A DNA stretch of 22,516 bases from PUMD01 sp964599275. Lineage in GTDB: Bacteria; Bacillota; Sulfobacillia; SLMV01. The DNA is taken from contig CAZRFK010000026.1 in the NCBI GenBank assembly GCA_964599275.1, forward strand, positions 1 through 22,516. The letters are read 5' to 3'. Position numbers and translations under genes: made by a program. Below, one piece after another: positions 8,106-13,915 of this stretch. The notes under the pieces were generated by a model. It was not told the DNA's origin. It made no database searches and was given only the letters and a program-made list of their open reading frames with translations. Positions within the stretch are counted from its first letter, which is position 1, and each line of letters begins with the position of its first letter.

Positions 8106-8450
8106 GTGGAGAAGGACACCAACTCAACCCACCCAGCCAAAGACGAGATTGGCGGTCATGACCATAGAAACCGTCAACCCGAGGTGAAAAAACAACTGCA
8201 TAACCGCATCCGCCGCATAGTCGGACAGGTGCAGGGGATAGAACGCATGATAGAAAACGACCGTTACTGCATCGACATTCTCAATCAAATTCAGGCGGTT
8301 CGCTCCGCCCTGCATTCGCTGGGAATGGTACTGCTCAGAGATCACCTGCAGGGCTGCGTTACAGAAGCCATCAGGAATGAAGAAGGAATGGATGCAGAAA
8401 AGGCAAGAGAAGAACTGCTTGAAATCCTTGACAAATTCACAAAACAGTAA
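8106..8450 (+). CDS. csoR: CsoR-family metal-sensing transcriptional repressor
   Basis: This 114-residue all-helical DNA-binding protein (DUF156) senses Cu(I) in the best-known members. The copper ligands are visible with the right spacing: Cys55 (in RYCIDIL), His80 and Cys84 (in DHLQGC), i.e. C-x24-H-x3-C. The N-terminal helix KKQLHNRIRRIVGQVQGIERMIE is the usual core of the family. Ahead of it is a short His-containing tail (HDHR). I start at the GTG at 8106 because AGGGGGTG lies just upstream. Without Cu, CsoR binds a GC-rich palindrome; I found no clear copy of one here. No copA or copZ lies in the window; its nearest divergent partner is the Cys/His-rich peptide gene. A sulfur- or persulfide-sensing relative (CstR) is less likely because of the His ligand. 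Confidence 0.88.
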   Translation: MEKDTNSTHPAKDEIGGHDHRNRQPEVKKQLHNRIRRIVGQVQGIERMIENDRYCIDILNQIQAVRSALHSLGMVLLRDHLQGCVTEAIRNEEGMDAEKAREELLEILDKFTKQ

Positions 8451-8528
8451 ACGTTAGAACTGCCTGTTTTCTGCGAGCACCCGTGACCACCAGGGTGTGG
8501 TTGCCTGCTGACAAATTTATCGATATTA

Positions 8529-8548
8529 ACCTATATGTCAATGTAGGT
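8529..8548. terminator. Weak stem-loop between convergent genes
   Basis: ACCTATAT and ATGTAGGT form an 8-bp stem (one G-U pair) with a GTCA loop, followed on the plus strand by GTGTTTTC. It sits between the convergent csoR and alcohol dehydrogenase genes and may end csoR transcripts. The stem is AT-rich and the T-run is short, so the call is tentative. Confidence 0.3.
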
Positions 8549-8613
8549 GTGTTTTCAGGTACTATTATAACTTGCGAATATGAAGAGCTGTAAGTATCTT
8601 TGGTTAAGATTGT

Positions 8614-9615
8614 TCAGGCGTCGACCTTCAGCACAGCAGAACCATTTACCCTGCTATTTTTCACATCTTTCAGGGCAACCTCCAACTGCTCAAAAGCATA
8701 GGTCCGAACCTCCGTCTGAACCGGAATTTCCGGCACCAGTTCAAAAAATTCCTCCGCATCACGCCGTGTCACATTAGCTACACTCCTTAGCGTTCGCTCT
8801 CCATACAGGAGCTGATAAGAAAACTGCGGTATATCAGTCATGGCAATCGCATTCAACGCAACAGTACCACCAGGACGCACAGACCGCAGAGTCATGGGAA
8901 CAAGTTCACCAGCGGGAGCAAAAGATATAGCACTGTCGCACAGCATCGGGGCCTGCTCCCCGGGTTTGCCCACCCAAAGTGCCCCCATATTCCTTGCCAT
9001 ATTCTGGTGGGACTCACTTCGCGTATAAACCACAACATCACAGTCCCAGTGATGAGCTACCTGCATGACTATATGGGCACAGGAACCAAATCCAAATAAA
9101 GCTAGCTGACCACCTGGTCTGATATCACTCAGCCGAAGTGAACGGTACCCAATAATACCTGCACATAAAAGTGGAGCAGTGTTTTCGAGCTCAATTTCCG
9201 TGCTTACGGGGACGGTATAATCAACATCGACTACAACCTCTTCAGCAAATCCCCCCGGCACATCCAGCCCAGTGAACTGAGAGTTTTGGCACAAGTTCTC
9301 GCGCCCTGCTCGGCAGTAATGGCATTCGCCGCAGGCTCGATGAAGCCAGTAGGCACCGCGCACCTCCCCCTCACTGATTCCCGTTACCCCTGGCCCAAGT
9401 TTTTTCACCTCTCCCACTATCTGATGTCCAGGTATCACTGGATAATCAGCGCTCTCGATGTCTCCCTCAACAATATGGAGGTCAGTCCGACAGATACCGC
9501 AGTAATTCACCTGCAGTGTGATTTCACCCTCGCCAGGTTCTGTGGGAATCTCATCCACTATGCGCAACGGGCTGTTTTCGATTAGAGCGGGCGACTCGAC
9601 CTTCCATGCCTTCAT
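8614..9615 (-). CDS. Zinc-dependent alcohol dehydrogenase family protein
   Basis: This 333-residue medium-chain dehydrogenase interconverts an alcohol and an aldehyde or ketone with NAD(P). The catalytic zinc site is marked by CGICRTDLH (Cys near 39) and the conserved PVIPGHQIVGEV; the structural zinc site has four Cys in ACGECHYCRAGRENLC. The Rossmann nucleotide loop reads ALFGFGSCAHIV. Order and wording fit the 'zinc-binding alcohol dehydrogenase family' (TIGR02822-like) rather than classical Adh. The ATG follows GGAGGG. It begins 48 bases after the folC stop with no terminator between, so it is likely cotranscribed with folC, although no shared pathway is apparent. The physiological substrate cannot be read. 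Confidence 0.9.
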   Translation of the reverse strand: MKAWKVESPALIENSPLRIVDEIPTEPGEGEITLQVNYCGICRTDLHIVEGDIESADYPVIPGHQIVGEVKKLGPGVTGISEGEVRGAYWLHRACGECHYCRAGRENLCQNSQFTGLDVPGGFAEEVVVDVDYTVPVSTEIELENTAPLLCAGIIGYRSLRLSDIRPGGQLALFGFGSCAHIVMQVAHHWDCDVVVYTRSESHQNMARNMGALWVGKPGEQAPMLCDSAISFAPAGELVPMTLRSVRPGGTVALNAIAMTDIPQFSYQLLYGERTLRSVANVTRRDAEEFFELVPEIPVQTEVRTYAFEQLEVALKDVKNSRVNGSAVLKVDA

Positions 9616-9663
9616 GGTTCAACCCTCCCTTGAAACTGAGACAATCACAAACAACCTGTATTT

Positions 9664-11025
9664 CTAATATTTCTGCGGTGATTCATCGAGATCATACCAC
9701 CTGTTGCGTACCTCGCCAACAAGATAAAGACTGCCCCACACTACGACCACATCTCCTGGCTTTGCTGCTTGCAGACATTTTCCGACAGCATCCTGTGCCT
9801 CTTCACAGCTGACAATTTGACTGTGGGGCATAACATCTTCAGCTGCACTATGCAGATCATCAGCCGACAGGCTCCGCGGCGTGGGTGCTGTGGTTGCAAA
9901 TACCTTACCATTTATCACATCACGCATGCATCTGAGCATGGTCGGATAATCTTTGTCCTCCAATACCCCAACCACTGCATGAACCTTTCTGTGAGGTAAA
10001 ATTTTCTCTATAGTTTCTGCCAGCACTTCTGCTCCACCCGGGTTATGAGCTCCGTCAAGAATTGTTATGGGATTATCATCAACTTTTTCAACACGTCCGG
10101 GCCAGCTGGCTGCCCGAATCCCCTCTCGTATTGTCTTCTCACTTAAATTGAAGTTATTTTCTGCCAGCTCCAACTGCTCCACAGCAGCCAGAGCACAGGC
10201 CGCATTCTGCAGTTGATGTTCTCCCAACATTCCCACTTCAACCTCAGACAGCTCCCATTTGTGCCCATAAAAAGATAATATTCCTCCACCGCTGTCCACC
10301 TTCTCAATGTCATAGCCAATAGCCTCATCCGGAAAGCCATGTGTTGTGTTACATTTCATTACCTGAACCAGAGGAACACCTCTCTGTTCAGATAGATCCG
10401 TTAATACTTCAACTGATTCCTTCTTTTTGTCTCCAATTACAACCCGACAACCAGGTTTGATAATACCCCCTTTTTCAAAAGCTATATCTGCAAGGTTGTC
10501 TCCCAGTACTTCTGTATGTTCCAGACCTATGTTGGTAATGACCGCTACCAGAGGGGCCTCGACAACGTTGGTAGCATCAAAACGACCACCCAGGCCAACC
10601 TCCCCCACCAATACATCAACTCCAGAACGGTCACACTGCAAGAACATGGCTGCAGTCAATATCTCGAAAAAAGTTGGATGTTCTCGTCCATTATTCAACT
10701 CACGGTCCACGATCTCTTTGACAGCAGAAATATTTTCGGCAAAGTCCCTTTTACTCACATATTCTCCGTTGAGCAGAATTCTCTCTCTTATCGTCTGCAG
10801 ATGCGGAGATGAATACTGCGCTACATCGTACCCCGCACTGACCAGAACTTCGCTTATATAACAACAGGTAGAGCCCTTCCCGTTAGTTCCACCAACGTGA
10901 ATGACCGGCAGACCGTGATGAGGGTTCCCCAACTCGTCCAACAGCCACTGCATCCTTTCCAATCCCGGCTTGCTGCCAAATTTACCTAAATCATATAGAT
11001 ATTCAACAGTCTGTTTATAATTCAT
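9664..11025 (-). CDS. folC: Bifunctional folylpolyglutamate synthase / dihydrofolate synthase
   Basis: FolC adds glutamate to dihydropteroate and to folates, using ATP, in the cytoplasm. The 453-residue length is usual. I see the N-terminal NYKQTVEYLYDL segment, the P-loop GTNGKGSTC near residue 45, the family stretch YSSPHLQTIRERI, the FFEILTAAMFL helix, the GLGGRFDATNVV motif, the ITNIGLEHTEVLG stretch and the C-terminal LDGAHNPGGAEVL. All key motifs are intact. The ATG is preceded by GGAGGGAG. A weak promoter (11067-11094) lies upstream. Confidence 0.95.
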   Translation of the reverse strand: MNYKQTVEYLYDLGKFGSKPGLERMQWLLDELGNPHHGLPVIHVGGTNGKGSTCCYISEVLVSAGYDVAQYSSPHLQTIRERILLNGEYVSKRDFAENISAVKEIVDRELNNGREHPTFFEILTAAMFLQCDRSGVDVLVGEVGLGGRFDATNVVEAPLVAVITNIGLEHTEVLGDNLADIAFEKGGIIKPGCRVVIGDKKKESVEVLTDLSEQRGVPLVQVMKCNTTHGFPDEAIGYDIEKVDSGGGILSFYGHKWELSEVEVGMLGEHQLQNAACALAAVEQLELAENNFNLSEKTIREGIRAASWPGRVEKVDDNPITILDGAHNPGGAEVLAETIEKILPHRKVHAVVGVLEDKDYPTMLRCMRDVINGKVFATTAPTPRSLSADDLHSAAEDVMPHSQIVSCEEAQDAVGKCLQAAKPGDVVVVWGSLYLVGEVRNRWYDLDESPQKY

Positions 11026-11066
11026 AATTGTTAACTCCCTCCTCTCTTACAAAACCTACACTCTCC

Positions 11067-11094
11067 ATTTTAACAAATAAAGATAAAGAGATAA
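11067..11094 (-). promoter_or_regulatory. Possible folC promoter
   Basis: On the minus strand, TTATCT (11089-11094) and TAAAAT (11067-11072) are 16 bases apart in an AT-rich stretch about 45 bases upstream of the folC ATG. The -35 is poor, so this is only a candidate. Confidence 0.35.
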
Positions 11095-11100
11095 CTACTT

Positions 11101-11699
11101 TTCTTATCTTACCTTCCGAATGTAGATTCCGAAGAGGAAGATGCCACTTACGCAGTTGCCACAATTTTGGTTTTCGGTGCGATTATGGTGGCCTTATTTC
11201 CGCTGTTGGGACACCTGCTACAGTTGGGAGACACTTTCTTTGGATACTAAAGCGGACTCGCAATTGACAACACCGCAACTGCGGTAGCCTCCGGTTTTGC
11301 CTATTCTGAAGCTGCAGAACAGGCAGCCACGGTGACAAAAATGACACGCAACGCTTTCATCCGGCTGGTAATCCTTGCCATTGTAATCAACTATGACAGG
11401 CGAGGTCTTTCACCTTCAGTGGACACAACAAGGCAGCGTTTGTATGGGACCGATTTCCCAAGTTCCTCATAGGATTCATGGCACTCTCAGCGTGGGTCAG
11501 TCGAGGCATGTTAAATAAAACTCAGGCCGCCAGCATCTCCAATCTGTCCAGCTGGTTTTGTTTGCTGGCCTCCGCCGGAGTTGGACTCAAATCACAGCTG
11601 AGCCGCAAGAAGGCAGGCATCAAACCTTTTCTGGTGAGACTGGGGGTCGAGACCACAGTGGCGGTGACCATTTTTCTGATGTTGATGTTGGTCTTATGA
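11101..11699 (+). pseudogene. Decayed YeiH/UPF0324 family (putative sulfate exporter) gene, 3' half only
   Basis: Translated in one frame from about 11101, this stretch gives EEEDATYAVATILVFGAIM, FPLLGHLLQLGDTFFG, then a TAA stop at 11248, then SGLAIDNTATAVASGFAYSE and AATVTKMTRNAF. From about 11400 similarity continues in another frame (FTFSGHNKAAFVWDRFP, FLIGFMALSAWVSRGML, LLASAGVGLKSQLSRKKAG) to a natural TGA at 11697-11699. This is the C-terminal half of a YeiH-type membrane protein (Cons_hypoth698), whose hallmark is the G-x-W-x-G-x-(S/A)-I-x-D-T-(S/A)-x-V-x-A-(A/S)-G-(Y/F)-x-Y-S segment. The whole N-terminal half is missing, with at least one in-frame stop and one frameshift near 11400. 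It is therefore non-functional. It could have been a whole gene cut by a deletion or recombination near 11100. The family assignment is from memory of its motifs. Confidence 0.8.
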
Positions 11700-11718
11700 A
11701 AACACACCATCTGCTTTA

Positions 11719-11776
11719 CTCCCCGGGGGGAAAAGCCCAAGCCGACGAGACCCTCGACTACTTTTACCCCCGGGAG
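11719..11776. repeat. Large inverted repeat between the pseudogene and buk
   Basis: CTCCCCGGGGGGAAAAG (11719-11735) and CTTTTACCCCCGGGAG (11761-11776) are inverted copies with one mismatch and one extra base, separated by 25 bases. Each arm also contains its own CCCGGG-centred near-palindrome. The place, between the convergent YeiH relic and buk, suits a two-way transcription stop, but no T-run follows on either strand. It may instead be a remnant of a small repeat element. Confidence 0.5.
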
Positions 11777-11808
11777 ACACTGACCAGTTCCCAACAGTAT
11801 TCAGAAAG

Positions 11809-12921
11809 TCATTCACTCATACCGTACGGATACTCAGCTGCTTTTTCTCGTCCCGACAGGACTCGCCACACACCTTCAGCCAGGGCCTTGAGCTCATCTT
11901 CGCCAGGCAGTACCACTACAGGTGCAATCCAGTTGACAGAGCCGGATATGGATTCAGTTATGTGCTCTGAATTGGCCATTCCTCCGGTCAGCACCACTGC
12001 ATCTACACTTCCCTTCAGGACCGCCGCCATGGAACCAACGGTTTTGGAGGTTTGATAGAACATGGCATCCAAAAAAAGGCGGGCCTTTTTTATTCCGTCT
12101 TCTGCCTGGCGCACCACCTGGGGCATATCACGCGTTCCAAGATAGGCATAGATCCCACCCTTCCCCATCATGATTTTTCTGAGCTCGGCATGGGAATATT
12201 CTTCAGAGAAGGCCAGGTCTACCACTCCTGTGGCCGGAAGACCTCCTGCCCGGTCGGGTCCGAAAGGTCCCTCAGCTGTGGGATCGGTGAGATCCACAGC
12301 CCGTCCCTGCTCAAAGGCGACCACGGTAATACCACTTCCCAGGTGGACGACTACTAAATTAGCCTCATCAAGACTCTTATCCACCTGCTGCGCGGCATTT
12401 CTTGCAGCTGCGCGACAATTCAGTGCATGCCAAAGACTGCGGCGCTCAATACCAGGCAGACCGGAAATCCGCGCCTTCTCGGTGAGCTCATCCACAGAAA
12501 CGGGATCCACAATGAAGGACGGAAGAGCAAGACGTTTAGCCACCTCATGTGCCAGCAACCCACCAAGATTTGCGGGATGTTCCCCCTGTACACCTCTTCG
12601 TAGATCATCCAGTAAAACCTGGCAGGTAGGATAAGTACCTCCGGGCACCGGCCTCGCCAGGCCTCCCCGGCCGGCCACGGCATCCAGCCCACCATCTTCC
12701 GTCTGTGATTCACAGAGAAAACTCCATATTACATCCAATCGGAAACTCAGCTGATCGAGTACATTTTCAAAGTGATCCATCTGAGAATCTTTATGACGGT
12801 ACGTTCGTTCGGAGATGATTTCGCTGCAAATATCATCATCGTCCTCACAGACCTGCACAACTGCCACCTTGGTTGAAGTGTTTCCTGGATTCACTGTCAA
12901 TATCTTGTATGATTTTTCCAC
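11809..12921 (-). CDS. buk: Butyrate kinase
   Basis: This 370-residue enzyme of the acetate/butyrate kinase (ASKHA) family makes butyrate and ATP from butyryl phosphate and ADP; some members prefer branched-chain acyl phosphates. The phosphate-binding start ILTVNPGNTSTKVAV, the GRGGLARPVPGG stretch, the VVHLGSGITVVAF motif and the C-terminal VVLTGGMANSEHI are all present. The start is a GTG with AGGGAG seven bases upstream. Normally ptb (phosphotransbutyrylase) is adjacent; here no ptb lies in the window, and the neighbours are a pseudogene and a region without clear genes, so the gene stands alone. A role in butyrate or branched-chain acid formation is inferred from the family. Confidence 0.93.
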   Translation of the reverse strand: MEKSYKILTVNPGNTSTKVAVVQVCEDDDDICSEIISERTYRHKDSQMDHFENVLDQLSFRLDVIWSFLCESQTEDGGLDAVAGRGGLARPVPGGTYPTCQVLLDDLRRGVQGEHPANLGGLLAHEVAKRLALPSFIVDPVSVDELTEKARISGLPGIERRSLWHALNCRAAARNAAQQVDKSLDEANLVVVHLGSGITVVAFEQGRAVDLTDPTAEGPFGPDRAGGLPATGVVDLAFSEEYSHAELRKIMMGKGGIYAYLGTRDMPQVVRQAEDGIKKARLFLDAMFYQTSKTVGSMAAVLKGSVDAVVLTGGMANSEHITESISGSVNWIAPVVVLPGEDELKALAEGVWRVLSGREKAAEYPYGMSE

Positions 12922-12943
12922 TTTATCACTCCCTATAGTCCTG

Positions 12944-12971
12944 ATTAAAACGGGCGACTCTCGTGAAACAA
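12944..12971 (-). promoter_or_regulatory. Possible buk promoter
   Basis: On the minus strand, TTGTTT (12966-12971) and TTTAAT (12944-12949) are 16 bases apart, about 22 bases upstream of the GTG start of buk. An upstream palindrome, TGTAT-N6-ATACA (12999-13014), could bind a regulator. Confidence 0.4.
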
Positions 12972-13150
12972 TCTGTTTTTAGTTTATCCTCACTTTTGTG
13001 TATCCCCGTATACATATTCGTGGGAGCTCAAAGGCATCCTTCCTGCGAAAACAAGCGCTGAGAGCCGGATAAATTTCTGGTGTTTATCTGGATTTCTCAA
13101 GAAAGCTATTTGTCAGAAACCCGAAAAGGAAAAATAAGAATTCGCTGTGC

Positions 13151-13270
13151 ATGATCAGCGTTTACCGCGACGAAAAATATGACGATAACAAGCTGTTTCA
13201 GGAAGGTCTCAGGTTTGAATTTTTTATAGACAAAAACATCATTCGCGTTTATGACATAATGGGAGACTAG
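13151..13270 (+). CDS. Short unrecognised open frame, possibly the tail of a lost gene
   Basis: An ATG frame of 39 residues reads ISVYRDEKYDDNKLF then QEGLRFEFFIDKNIIRVYD, ending in IMGD. The composition (charged residues alternating with aromatic and aliphatic ones, balanced codon use) looks like real protein. The frame is open upstream to about 13073, but no ribosome-binding site precedes the ATG, so this may be the 3' end of a decayed gene rather than a working one. I recognise no family. Confidence 0.25.
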   Translation: MISVYRDEKYDDNKLFQEGLRFEFFIDKNIIRVYDIMGD

Positions 13271-13384
13271 AAAGAATCACTATCAAAAATAGCATGAAAT
13301 GGGAGTCCCAGGACGATACCTCGATGATAGTTTAGTTTGGCGTAAAGTTTAGGTAGATAGCGTGGGGTAGGACACAGAAAATAC

Positions 13385-13433
13385 CTCACCCGGCTGTTGT
13401 TTAAGACAGCTGATTCCGCGAAATAAGGGTGAG
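13385..13433. repeat. Nested stem-loop of unknown role
   Basis: An outer 7-bp stem (CTCACCC at 13385-13391, GGGTGAG at 13427-13433) encloses an inner hairpin (GCTGT at 13393-13397, ACAGC at 13406-13410). No gene covers it and no T-run follows. It lies about 110 bases before the ileS promoter and could be the tip of a lost mobile element or part of a small RNA. Confidence 0.35.
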
Positions 13434-13544
13434 ATCTGACGATAGATATTCGCCAATTGGTAGGGTCAATCCTGCTTTTGGTTCAAGGGATAACGGAATT
13501 GCTGAAAAGATGTATGGAAGGGATCGAGTTTGAACAGGGGGTTC

Positions 13545-13573
13545 TTGGCCAACGGTACAAACTGTGCTATTAT
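13545..13573 (+). promoter_or_regulatory. ileS promoter
   Basis: TTGGCC (13545-13550) and TATTAT (13568-13573) are 17 bases apart. The start would be near 13580, just ahead of the T-box stem I. Position relative to the leader supports the call. Confidence 0.6.
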
Positions 13574-13579
13574 GTGGTG

Positions 13580-13850
13580 GCAACAGGTTAAAGGCTATGA
13601 AGGAAACGAGTATGTGTGCCGCATCTGTTCAGAGAGCCTGTGTCTGGTGCGAATCAGGCCGGAAAGGTGCACAGAAAATCCTTCCGGAGCTGTCGGCTGA
13701 AAACTGATGAGTGATTAGGCCGTACCGGGTCTGCCCGTTAACGCAGTAGGGTATTTATCAGTACCTAAACAGAGAGGGTCCTCTCAGGACCAATCAGGGT
13801 GGTAACGCGGTAAATAGCCGTCCCTTGTTCGGGGCGGTTTTTGTCTTGTT
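13580..13850 (+). promoter_or_regulatory. T-box leader for ileS (Ile specifier ATC)
   Basis: The leader has the T-box parts in order: the GA-rich base with AGTA (about 13601-13612), the stem I distal motif (AGAGAGCC...GGTGCGAA, about 13631-13653), a specifier loop with ATC at 13678-13680, the stem III pattern CGGG...CCCGTTA (ending 13740), the T-box AGGGTGGTAACGCGG (13796-13810) and an intrinsic terminator. GTGTGCC before and GGTGCAC after the distal part pair to frame stem I. The known mechanism is that uncharged tRNA-Ile pairs with the specifier and, through its ACCA end, with TGGT in the T-box, stabilising the antiterminator so ileS is transcribed. The specifier matches the downstream gene. 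Confidence 0.92.
13818..13843 (+). terminator. Regulated terminator of the T-box leader
   Basis: CCGTCCC (13818-13824) and GGGGCGG (13831-13837) form the stem with one G-U pair and loop TTGTTC, followed by TTTTTTGTCTTGTT. It directly follows and overlaps the alternative antiterminator pairing of the T-box, as expected for transcriptional T-box control. Confidence 0.8.
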
Positions 13851-13915
13851 GGTTTGATGTATGATTCTGCGGTCCTTGGACCTATTCAAAGATTTGAACA
13901 GGGAGGGATATATAA

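Larger units (their letters stand above)
12972..13544. other. Long intergenic stretch without a convincing gene
   Basis: Between the buk promoter and the ileS promoter I find no frame that looks like a normal gene. The stretch holds a TGTAT-N6-ATACA palindrome (12999-13014), a short coding-like frame (13151-13270) and a nested stem-loop (13385-13433). The part from about 13270 to 13540 reads like decayed sequence or the end of a lost mobile element, but I recognise no transposase. Confidence 0.4.

Noticed and set aside
8478..8497. CACCC/GGGTG hairpin after csoR as a terminator
   Set aside because: Only five base pairs and no T-run; the 8529-8548 stem is a slightly better candidate.
11028..11267. 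Plus-strand frame of 79 residues upstream of the YeiH relic
   Set aside because: It is in a different frame from the YeiH similarity, begins in the folC promoter and resembles no protein.
11522..11794. Minus-strand frame of 90 residues between folC and buk
   Set aside because: It is the antisense of the YeiH relic and of the inverted repeat; the plus-strand reading has family motifs.
13401..13583. Minus-strand frame of 60 residues ahead of ileS
   Set aside because: No ribosome-binding site or family resemblance, and it runs across the ileS promoter.
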